From positions 744,501-808,500 of the forward strand of contig JABMCL010001586.1 of NCBI GenBank assembly GCA_018857735.1: a stretch of DNA of 64,000 bases. The letters are read 5' to 3'. A model generated the notes under the pieces. It saw only the letters and a list, made by a program, of their open reading frames with translations. It searched no databases and had not been told where the DNA came from. This DNA is from Alviniconcha marisindica. Taxonomy: Eukaryota; Mollusca; Gastropoda; Provannidae. Made by a program: the position numbers and the translations under genes. This document shows positions 20,880 to 33,189 of the stretch, piece after piece (position 1 is the first letter of the stretch; each line of letters opens with the position of its first letter).

Positions 20880-21870
20880 AATAATAACGATCGCAGAAAT
20901 CATACCAATCATAATAATTATAAACTATAATGTTCATAGCAATAATTATAACAACAGCAACAACAAGAGGACAATAATAATAATATTAGAACAATTTAGT
21001 ATTATAAACCTAATAATAACGATATCAACGATAACAACTATAAACATTTACATGGTATCTATTACCTTGAGTCTGTAGGCCTACGTAAAAATCGGTATGG
21101 AAGATAGAAAAGCACCTTTGTTTCTCTCTACCATTTTCTGATCACTATATTACAATGTGTCATTTAATTATTATTTTTTATATGTAATTTATTTATTGCA
21201 CAACCTAGTGGTGGAGCCGAAGACACGGCATCTGTGATCAATCAAAAGGAGTGGTTTTTGGTTTTCTTGCTTAGCTGTTGTTGTGTTCTTGTTTTGTTTC
21301 TTTGTTTTGTCGCTTTGGTACGCACTATTTTTCGGATTAAAAACCTTCCCTGTAATATCGGATCACTTAATTTTTAGCCCGCTGAATCAGTCGTAACGTG
21401 GGCGGGTTGTCTGGCACGAAGCGTTGTCCTGGCAAGGCTTTCCTCGTGGTCAATGTGCGCAAGTCTGTCCCTCACGGAACTTGATTGTGAAAAGTGTCAT
21501 GCACGTTACGACAGTTTTAAGCACTAAACGTTTCAGGCCAATCTAGCTTAGCTCAGTGCGAGAAACTTTACTGTCAGTTTAGAATCACAGAGAAAACGGA
21601 AAGAGCTCCTTGTGGACTCACTGCATTGTCAGTAATAAAAGTCTTAAAGGCACAACATCCAACGATAAATTTCATGCATAAACTTCAACAGTTGTTGCAC
21701 TTGATTCACTTTAACACGTTTAACTGTACATGCAGTTGAGTCATTCCTCTGGATCACCTGTACAAATAGAGGCACTGACTTTGGAGCGTCAGCACAGGCT
21801 GCTGCTTTGCCGACGTTGTCGCTGTTGACGGCGACTTACGGCCATCGGGGCGAGGTCCACCACGCCGTGG
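20880..21870. other. AT-rich unique sequence
   Basis: Rich in ATAATAA and AACAAC between 20,880 and 21,060, otherwise featureless. No gene recognised. Confidence 0.4.
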
Positions 21871-21887
21871 CCGGCCGCCATCTTCCT
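21871..21887. promoter_or_regulatory. YY1-like motif
   Basis: GGCCGCCATCTTCC is one base from the YY1 consensus GCCGCCATCTTG, set in a locally GC-rich 60 bases. A single site is weak evidence of promoter function. Confidence 0.25.
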
Positions 21888-22277
21888 TAGTAACGCCTGT
21901 TGGCGCCAGGACAGCTGCTTCTTAATATGACTGGCGCATCCAGTCCCAAATCGGATGACCGTATTTCACGGCGTGATCGAGCGACACTGACCACCATGTA
22001 GTGAATAAGTGGGAAACGTTTCACGCTTCGCATCGCCAGTCTGAATGTCAGGCACTCCTTTACCCAACAAATTTCCGTCCACGAGGTTAAAAACAACAAA
22101 AACAAAACAAAAACAATATCAAAACAACCAAAAACAAAGAAAGCAGTGCGCCCTTCACACACATCAGCTAGATGGCGTGAATTCCCCCAGTGACAAAACG
22201 ACAAAGGCCTTCCAAATGTTGTCAGCCGACCTTGCGGATCATATGCGTAGAAGATGAGTTGAGGCGCCTGGCCAGTC
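21888..22277. other. unique sequence with an A-rich tract
   Basis: AAAACAACAAAAACAAAACA-type sequence lies at 22,086-22,140. A 105-codon minus-strand frame shows no known domain. Confidence 0.4.
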
Positions 22278-22395
22278 GTTTTCCCGTTCTGAAGGCTAGG
22301 GAGTTGGGAGTCTGAAGGCTAGGGAGTTGGGAGACTGCAGAGGTCGCTGTGCTAGGGAGACGGGAGACTGCAGAGGTCGCTGTGCCCCCTTGTTG
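22278..22395. repeat. short compound tandem repeat
   Basis: GAAGGCTAGGGAGTTGGGAG occurs twice, then GGGAGACTGCAGAGGTCGCT occurs twice. Confidence 0.85.
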
Positions 22396-22437
22396 AGGGT
22401 GTGGGCTGCAGGCTGGCACTGGGAGGACTGCTTGCCT

Positions 22438-23146
22438 TCAGGCAGAACGCCCAGTTAGCACACGGCTTGGTCCTGTTTACTGCCGCCCAGTTAGCACACG
22501 GCTTGGTCCTGTTTACTGCCGCCCAGTTAGCACACGGCTTGGTCCTGTTTACTGCCGCCCAGTTAGCACACGGCTTGGTCCTGTTTACTGCCGCCCAGTT
22601 AGCACACGGCTTGGTCCTGTTTACTGCCGCCCAGTTAGCACACGGCTTGGTCCTGTTTACTGCCGCCCAGTTAGCACACGGCTTGGTCCTGTTTACTGCC
22701 GCTCAGTTAGCACACGGCTTGGTCCTGTTTACTGCCGCCCAGTTAGCACACGGCTTGGTCCTGTTTACTGCACGGCCAGTTGAACGTTTCCTGTTTACTG
22801 CCGCCCAGTTAGCACACGGCTTGGTCCTGTTTACTGCCGCTCAGTTAACACACGGCTTGGTCCTGTTTACTGCCGCCCAGTTAGCACACGGCTTGGTCCT
22901 GTTTACTGCCGCTCAGTTAGCACACGGCTTGGTCCTGTTTACTTCAGCCGCTCAGTTAACACACGGCTTGGTCCTGTTTACACACGGCTTGGTCCTGTTT
23001 ACTGCCGCTCAGTTAGCACACGGCTTGGTCCTGTTTACTGCCGCTCAGTTAACACACGGCTTGGTCCTGTTTACACACGGCTTGGTCCTGTTTACTTCAG
23101 GCAGAACGCCCACTTAACACACGGCTTGATCCTGTTTACTTCAGAT
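22438..23146. repeat. 36-bp minisatellite, about 19 copies
   Basis: Units read CGCCCAGTTAGCACACGGCT then TGGTCCTGTTTACTGC. The first and the last units share a CTTCAGGCAGAACGCCCA leader not found elsewhere. Near 23,000 and 23,060, half-units (ACACGGCTTGGTCCTGTTT) are duplicated. The 238-codon open frame (12-residue repeat) exists because 36 is a multiple of 3; I do not consider it a gene. Confidence 0.95.
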
Positions 23147-23520
23147 CGCTGCTGACGTCCTGCCCCGTTTTTACTCTTCGTCGTCTGCAGGTTTATTCTC
23201 AAGAACCACAGGCGGACATGGAAGACTGCTGAACGTGACAACGGGGCTGCTTTTATAGCGTGAACTGTTGGGTTCCAAAGCGCTGTCAGGCTTAATGGGT
23301 CAAGAAGCTGGACTTTGCAGGGACGACAGTGTGATAAACAATAACATTGCTGTGAGCTCAAAGCAGCATCCCCACGACACCAGACTCTCCTCCGGTCTCT
23401 GTTCTTGTCCTGGGTCTAAGTGAATGGCGACAGGAGCGGTGGGGACCAAAACACCGTGAAGGAAAATCAAACAGTGCCAGAACATCCAATTGCACTGCCC
23501 CTGCCCCTTCCCTCGGGGAA
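23147..23520. other. unique spacer, nothing recognised
   Basis: Ordinary complexity; minus-strand frames of 89-127 codons overlap one another without recognisable domains. Confidence 0.4.
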
Positions 23521-23632
23521 TTGACACACACACGCACGCACGCACACACACGCATGCAAACACACACGCACCCCCCCCCCCCCCCCCCCCACACACACAC
23601 ACCACGCACGCACGCACGCACGCACACAGAGG
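23521..23632. repeat. (CA)n / (CGCA)n tract with poly-C core
   Basis: CACACGCACGCACGCA on each side of a run of about 21 C at 23,570-23,590. Confidence 0.95.
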
Positions 23633-23964
23633 CATAACAGGAGTCTGCAGCTCTTTTGTGATGTCTGATGCAGCATAGCGCATCAGAGATGTTCGTATTT
23701 CCTCAAATATAGTTATGCACCTGCATTTTTAGCTGGCTGCAGACTGACCGTAATTTGAGGGTTGCGTGGCGGAAGCACGTGCACACCTGTCAATGGGCAA
23801 AGTAAATAAAAGGCGGCTTCTGGCACGCGGCGTGTTGCTGGGATTAACTTGCGTCACCATGGCAACGGTGGGCTGACAGTGCCGGCGGTGTGAGGACACG
23901 CTGCCTGGTGTCTACCAAGCTCGCTGCCACCGTGCAGCTGCACCCTCCTGCCACGGGCCCCTTC
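23633..23964. other. unique spacer, nothing recognised
   Basis: No repeat and no gene recognised; moderately GC-rich on the right. Confidence 0.4.
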
Positions 23965-25815
23965 TGATCCAAGTGGTATCCTACAACACACTTCTGACCC
24001 AAGTGGTACCCTACAACACACTTCTGACCCAAGTGGTATCCTACAACACACTTCTGACCCAAGTGGTACCCTACAACACACTTCTGACCCAAGTGGTACC
24101 CTACAACACACTTCTGACCCATGTGGTACCCTACAACACACTTCTGACCCAAGTGGTATCCTACAACACACTTCTGACCCAAGTGGTACCCTACAACACA
24201 CTTCTGACCCAAGTGGTATCCTACAACACACTTCTGACCCAAGTGGTACCCTACAACACACTTCTGACCCAAGTGGTATCCTACAACACACTTCTGACCC
24301 AAGTGGTACCCTACAACACACTTCTGACCCATGTGGTACCCTACAACACACTTCTGACCCAAGTGGTATCCTACAACACACTTCTGACCCAAGTGGTACC
24401 CTACAACACATTTCTGACCCAAGTGGTATCCTACAACACACTTCTGACCCATGTGGTATCCTACAACACACTTCTGACCCAGCTGATATCCTACAACACA
24501 CTTCTGACCCAAGTGGTATCCTACAACACACTTCTGACCCAAGTGGTACCCTTGAATACAGTTCTGACCCATGTAGTACCCATCTTCTGACCCATGTGGA
24601 CCCTACAATACACTTCTGACCCATGTGGTACCCTACAATACAACTTCTGACCCAGTGGACCTACAATAATTCTGACCCATGTGGTACCCTACAATACACT
24701 TCTGACCCATGTGGTACCCTACAATACACTTCTGACCCATGTAGTACCCTTCAATACACTTCTGACCCATGTGGTACCCTACAACACACTTCTGACCCAT
24801 GTAGTACCCTACAATACACTTCTGACCCAAGTGGTACCCTTCAACACACTTCTGACCCATGTAGTACCCTACGATACACTCTACGGGTCCCGTTTGACCC
24901 ATGTGGCACCCTACAACACACTTTTGACCCATGTAGTACCCTACAATACACTCTACGGGTCCCGTCTGACCCAAGTGGCACCCTACAATATATGTTTGAC
25001 TCATGTGGTACCCTCAATACATCTGACCCAGTGTACCCTCAATACACTCTACGGGTCCCGTCTGACCGATGTGGCACCCTACAACACACTTCAGACCCAA
25101 GTGGTACCCTACAACACACTTCTGACCCAAGTGATACCCAACAACACACTTCTGACCCATGTGGTACCCTACAATACAGTTCTGACCCAAGTGGTACGCT
25201 TCAATATACTTCTGACCCATGTGGTACCCTACAATACAGTTCTGACCCAAGTGGTACCCTTCAATACATTTCTAACCCACGTAGTACCCTGCAATACACT
25301 TCTGACCCAAGTGGTACCTTCAATACACTTCTGACCCATGTGGTACCCTACAATACACTTCTGACCCAAGTGGTACCCTTGAATACAGTTCTGACCCATG
25401 TAGTACCCTTCAATACAATTCTGACCCATGTGGTACCCTACAATACACTTCTGACCCATGTGGTACCCTACAATACACTTCTGACCCATGTGGTACCCTA
25501 CAATACACTTCTGACCCATGTGGTATCCTACAATACACGCTACGGGGCCCTTCTGACCCATGTGGCACCCTACAACACACTTCTGACCCATCTGGCACCC
25601 TACAATATACTTTAGACCCATATGGTATCCTACAACACATTTCTGACCCATATGGTACCCTACAACACATTTCTGACCCGTACGGTACCCTACAATACAC
25701 TCTGACCCAAGTGGTACCCTACAATACACTCTGACCCATATGGTACCCTACAATACACTCTGACCCAAGTGGTACCCTACAATACACTCTGTCCCAAGTG
25801 ATACCCTGCAATACA
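23965..25815. repeat. 30-bp minisatellite, about 61 copies
   Basis: Units read TTCTGACCCAAGTGGTACCC then TACAACACAC. The left 600 bp is strictly 30-bp periodic and largely alternates GGTATCC with GGTACCC, with ATG-for-AAG variants at intervals of several units, hinting at a higher-order repeat. From about 24,570 units vary more, with ACAATACAC endings, deletions, and an inserted CTCTACGGGTCCCG (24,890, 24,950, 25,045) or GCTACGGGGCCC (25,540). Open frames of 200-330 codons are due to the period being a multiple of 3. Confidence 0.97.
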
Positions 25816-26084
25816 GGCGCGTGGCACATCTGCTTGAAGCCTGTTGTCACAGTCAGTTCCTGGCTGGTCGTTGTCGCCTTTGGCAAGACCCCACATGTTT
25901 GGATCAAACTAGAAATAATGTGAACATTCAACTCACACAAATGAGAGCGTAACCCAAAATGAGAGCGTAACCCGCGTGCAGACATATTTCAGTAGCAACT
26001 GGAACACCTCCGTATTGAACCATGCTTCTTTCTGTGTCAGGTTCAGCCACTTTGGGGACAGACTTTAAGCCGCAGGAGAAACAG

Positions 26085-26765
26085 TCAGTACACAACAGCA
26101 CACAACTGTCAGCACACAACTGTCAGTACACGACAGTCAGTACACGACAGTCAGTACACAACTGTCAGCACACACCAGTCAGCACACAACTGTCAGCACC
26201 AACTGTCAGTACACAACTGTCAGCACACAACTGTCAGTACACAACTGTCAATACACAACTGTCAGCACACAACAGTGTATACACAGCAGACAGTACACAA
26301 CAGCACACACCAGTCAGCACACACCAGTCAGCACACAACTGTCAGAACACAACTGTCAATACACAACTGTCAGCACACAACTGTATACACAGCAGACAGT
26401 ACACAACAAAACACACCAGTCCGCACACAACTGTCAGTACACAACTGTCAGTACACAACGTCAGTACACAGCAGTCAGTACACTGCAGTCAGTACACAAC
26501 TGTCAGTACACAGCAGTCAGTACACGACTGTCAGTACACAACAGTCAGTACACAACTGGCAGTACACAGCAGTCAGTACACGACTGTCAGTACATAACTG
26601 TCAGTACACGACTGTCAGTACACAACAGTCAGTACACAACTGTCAGTACACAGCAGTCAGTACACGACTGTCAGTATACAACAGTCAGTACAACAGTCAG
26701 TACACGATTGTCAGTACACAACAGTCAGTACACAACTGTCAGTACACAGCAGTCAGTACACGAGA
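26085..26765. repeat. 14-bp minisatellite, about 48 copies
   Basis: Core unit CAGTACACAACTGT, with CAGCACACAACTGT, CAGTACACGACTGT and CAGTACACAGCAGT variants scattered through it. Around 26,270-26,410 a longer block with TATACACAGCAGACAGTACA is duplicated. Confidence 0.95.
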
Positions 26766-28375
26766 GTGTGAAGGAGACACGTAACCCACCCTGCACAGCA
26801 TCAGTAACAAGATCAGAAAATACTGCAACAGCCATTAACTGTTTTCACTTGGAAGTCTTCGAGTCAGTTCGTGTATAATCCTGACGTCACACATACAGTT
26901 TTTCAGACTTCACACGTACAGTTTTTCAGACGTCACATATCGTCCAGAGTTTGGCCGTTTTGAATCCAAGCTTTTCTAGGCAAACTTCAGTCCACAACGT
27001 CAAAACACTCCCCAAACTGCCTCGCTAACACTCCGTGCCGGTTCACTTGCACCCTGACGACGTGCAGGTGCACTTGCACCCTGACGACGTGCAGGTGCAC
27101 TGCCCGCGCCCCCTGTGCCTTTCTCTCTCCAGTCATCACCCAGTCCAGAAAAATGGGTCCTGTGTCTTTTGAATACATCACTTATCATCGCTCGCCGCTT
27201 ACCACCCATAATACTGCTTGTGACGGTTCGGTCAGATAGTATGTATGGATAACTATGTAATGTCCTGAAGCCACAGTCGCATGTTTTCAGTAACTTCACG
27301 AAGTGAAACGCGCGACTGTGGCATTACTTTCTTTTTAAACGATTAACATCAACGTAGGCCATACTACCTCTGACAATGAACCCATTGCAGTAAAGGCCTA
27401 AAGCAATGCATGCTTTGGCAGACAGTGGCGTAAGTTCGCAATAAAAAAAGCACAGTTCTTTGGTGACTTAGTAAAAGTGTGGAGAAAAAACAAGGCTTCA
27501 CGAATGTTGCACAGCCGGTGTTCCTTTGATGTAGTGTTGTAAGTATACAGTGTTTTCAAAGATGTTTGCCTTCACCTTCATCAGCTTTGTGCATTTTTCA
27601 GTCACTGTTCCCACGCAATATTTGCTTTAGCTCCGTTCACTTTCTGTGCAGCTGCCGTGCCTGTCTATTGTGTTGCACCCTCGGGCCTTAAAGGAACCTG
27701 CCTTCTCTAAACAGAATTCCTCTAACAGGTCGAAGAGATCGAAATAAAATTAGAAATTGAGGATTCTGATTAGAGATGCTCCCTTGACTGAATAGCCCAT
27801 TTATAAACTTAGTTTCCTTAGTGAAGGATGCCGGGATTAGCATCATCCAACGAAGACAGGTGCCCGTGTTGCACGCACCGTCTCAGTTTTTGATATCTAG
27901 CACGAAAGTTGCATGCTCTCGTCGCCCGAAAAAGACGTTTAAAGGTACCGCGATGAGGAAGTGGGTCAGCTGTGACACCTGACGGTGTTCTGCCCATCGG
28001 TTCCTGCTAATCACAGTCTAGATCGAAAAGTCAAAGTCCACGGAGCAACCTAACTCCGTAGTTTTCGTGTCGCTGTCTGCTGTTTGGGGAAAGGCTGGCC
28101 TGCGTGGACAACCATCTTCTGAGAAGGCTGGCTTCTTTAAGCAAGTACTGCACCTGAACGAACCACGGTTTATTGTTTACGTAACTTCCGAAAGAAGCTG
28201 AACTTATGAATGTTGCATTGTTTCACAATAACCCTCTGACATCGGAACGTCGCAGCCCTTGTCCTGGACTGGCGGTTTAATCTGTTCTGCCACTGAGCCG
28301 GCTGCAATACCTTTGATGGGCGCTTTCAATCAATTATTTATGGAAGACAATGCGGGCAGTGGGCAGAAGATCAAG
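26766..28375. other. 1.6 kb of mostly unique sequence, no gene recognised
   Basis: Apart from a 27-bp duplication at 27,045-27,098 (CACTTGCACCCTGACGACGT) and a 22-bp ACACRTACAGTTTTTCAGAC pair near 26,890-26,930, no repeat is visible. Frames are short and unrecognised. Confidence 0.45.
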
Positions 28376-28462
28376 GTGTCCCCCTCCCCCGTCCCCGCCC
28401 CCCTCCGTCCCCTCCCCCCCCCCCCAACTCCCCCCCCCCCCCCACTCCCCCACCCACCCAGC
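28376..28462. repeat. C-rich low-complexity tract
   Basis: Runs of 8-12 C separated by short CT or GT interruptions. Confidence 0.92.
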
Positions 28463-28770
28463 CACAGTCAATGAAATCAATAGAGGAGAAAGCGGCTTTG
28501 TCTCCAGTGAGGTCCACGTGCTTTTTGCCGCCACGCCATTGGCGGGCAGGGTGCGCGCTGGGCTAGAGAACGAGCCAGCCAGAGTGAGCGTTCTTGATCG
28601 TGATCGGTGATTCCCGCCACTGATGGAGGCTTGAGTCCACCCGAAAATTGTCGGCTTTGGCTAAAGAAGGCGGAACACAGGCTCAAGTGAATGAGAATGT
28701 AACGGAATCATCTTCTACAAATACGTTTTCATTTGCATGCACACTTTCTGTAGACTCTGATGTCCCGGAC

Positions 28771-29083
28771 CGAGCGGCCAAAAGGTACCCTTAAGGAAGA
28801 CGCTAGTTGTCCTAAAGAAGGACAGAGCGGCCAAAAGGGACCCTTAAGGAAGACGCTAGTTGTCCTAAAGAAGGACAGACCGGCCAAAAGGTACCCTTAA
28901 GGAAGACGCTAGTTGTCCTAAAGAAGGACAGAGCGGCCAAAAGGGACCCCTAAGGAAGACGCTAGTTGTCCTAAAGAAGGACAGAGCGGCCAAAAGGGAC
29001 CCTTAAGGAAGACGCTAGTTGTCCTAAAGAAGGACAGAGCGGCCAAAAAGGACCCTTAAGGAAGACGCTAGTTGTCCTAATGA
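28771..29083. repeat. 53-bp minisatellite, about 6 copies
   Basis: Units read GAGCGGCCAAAAGGGACCCT, TAAGGAAGACGCTAGTTGTC, CTAAAGAAGGACA. Each contains an inverted pair TGTCC/GGACA. Copies are close to identical. Confidence 0.97.
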
Positions 29084-29189
29084 CTGACAGAACATGCACA
29101 TAGTCATTGGTAGGCTTCGTGTGCTTTCTCGAGTGTAGAGTGAGTTATGCAATGCACTGTTAAATTAGGCTGTTTTCTGTTGTAATGTT

Positions 29190-29255
29190 TCATGTAGGTA
29201 TAGCGCTTTAAGCCTCACACTTGTATCGCAGAGGGATTCGATGCATTACAAATAC

Positions 29256-29292
<37 letters not shown>

Positions 29293-29373
29293 CAGCAATA
29301 ATAATAGTAATCTACAGGTTTGTGTGCTATATCTCCAGATTGGAGCACAAAGCGCATTACAAAGCAAAGAACC

Positions 29374-29375
<2 letters not shown>
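29190..29375. mobile_element. possible LINE/SINE 3'-end remnant with (ATC)n
   Basis: GGTATAGCGCTTTAAGCCTC and later AAAGCGCATTACAAAG flank (CAT)n at 29,257-29,291. The AGCGCTTTA motif is typical of L2/CR1-like tails, but no coding part is present. Confidence 0.35.
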
Positions 29376-29449
<74 letters not shown>

Positions 29450-29486
29450 ACACACACACACACACACACAACACACACACACACAT

Positions 29487-29584
<98 letters not shown>

Positions 29585-29600
29585 ACACACACACACGTAC
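29376..29600. repeat. (AC)n microsatellite, about 220 bp
   Basis: Nearly pure AC with single-base slips near 29,450 and 29,471 and one ATGC interruption near 29,486. Confidence 0.98.
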
Positions 29601-31825
<2,225 letters not shown>

Positions 31826-32108
31826 ACTATCCCCGTGTCTCAGTACCGTGTCCAACACTGTAGCTGTTCTCCCCGTCCCTCAGTACCGTGTCCAACACTG
31901 TAGCTGTTCTCCCCGTCCCTCAGTACCGTGTCCAACACTGTAGCTGTTCTCCCCGTGTCTCAGTACCGTGTCCAACACTGTAGCTGTTCTCCCCGTGTCT
32001 CAGTACCGTGTCCAACACTGTAGCTGTTCTCCCCGTCCCTCAGTACCGTGTCCAACACTGTAGCTGTTCTCCCCGTGTCTCAGTACCGTGTCCAACAATG
32101 TAGCTGTG
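31826..32108. repeat. 40-bp minisatellite, 7 copies
   Basis: Units read TGTCTCAGTACCGTGTCCAA then CACTGTAGCTGTTCTCCCCG. TGTCTC and TCCCTC variants are mixed. Confidence 0.97.
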
Positions 32109-32298
32109 TGTGGTGACAGTGTTTTGTCCTCACGCAGTGGATCCACAATGTGTCTAGTGCACATGCTCTCCCAGAACCAGAGTCTGCTAATGGCTGACAG
32201 GTCAGCCGAGCCGAGGGAGATGGCCGTAACAATTTCCACTGGCATTACGTCAACAAGGTGAAGAAGGTTCAAAAACGATTTCGAGGAAAATATAAATC

Positions 32299-32373
32299 CC
32301 CCCCCCCCCCCCCCCCCAAAACACATAAGAAACCTTTTGGGGGCGGGTGGCATGGTGGGGGGGGGGGGGGGGT
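32299..32373. repeat. poly-C and poly-G tracts in inverted arrangement
   Basis: A run of about 18 C at 32,299-32,317 and a run of about 16 G at 32,357-32,372 are about 40 bases apart on one strand, so a long G:C hairpin is possible. Confidence 0.9.
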
Positions 32374-32424
32374 TGTCGATGTGTCAGTAAATCAGTTGCT
32401 TTAGACCAAAGGGCAGCGATGGCC

Positions 32425-32545
32425 TGGCTGCTCTTGGCTGCTGTTGGTTGCTGTTGGCGGCTGTTGGCGGCTATTGGCTGCATCATTTAGGACACGTGAC
32501 GCCCTTTTTTTCCGCGCCATTTTCTGCCAAGCCACGCAATTTGTT
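32425..32545. promoter_or_regulatory. promoter-like motif cluster (E-box, E2F-like, CCAAT)
   Basis: ATTGGCTG (reverse CCAAT, near 32,473), CACGTGAC (E-box, 32,495-32,502) and TTTCCGCGCCATTTT (E2F-like, near 32,509-32,523) fall within 55 bases. An 11-bp CTGTTGGCGG duplication precedes them. No transcription start or exon is visible. Confidence 0.3.
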
Positions 32546-33189
32546 CATCGATGACACAAACTGCTAGTTGTCGGACAATGGAAAGTGAGATCCAAATGTG
32601 TGTCTGGTCTGCGCGTCTTGATTGGCTAATCGCGTTTGTCACTCAGAGTTGTGGCCACACCTTGATAATCTTTATAGAGACACACACTTGTGATGGTTGG
32701 TATCGAGTTCTGAGCACACGTTCTATCTGTTACTTTCCTCGTAGTATATAACGTGTATGTTTTGCTACAGGCTTAATAGAGTGTTAGTCTTCTTCTTTTT
32801 TTCTTCTTTTCTTTTCTAATTAATACTTTTGAAAAAAGGTTTTTCCTATTGCACTTGCACTAGTCCATACATAGTTGCACCGTTGTTCTTTGTGCATTGT
32901 AACTAATCGAAGGTTTTGTTCAACCATCACAGTTAAGTTCTACTCTGTGTTGCTGTTTCTCTTCTTTTTACTGTAGACGGATATCCCGGCCTTTGGGGTA
33001 CGCTTTCTTAGTTCCCGGGCATACTGCACGGCCGTGTTTTGTCATGCATACACATATCTATACATATATGTACATATTGGTATTGTGTGTTTGCTTTGCT
33101 ACACTTTGTCATAATAACATGGTGTCTGAGGACTTTGACGTTCATTTTTGAATTTGAATATTTTTCAGTCTTTTTATGGTCATGTGTGT
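32546..33189. other. unique sequence, nothing recognised
   Basis: Ordinary complexity, AT-rich; no gene recognised. Confidence 0.4.

Noticed and set aside
22401..23117. 238-codon frame with a 12-residue repeat, possibly a repetitive secreted protein
   Set aside because: The period is exactly 36 bp, so an open frame is expected; there is no signal peptide, and indels near 22,945 and 22,980 are tolerated only by chance.
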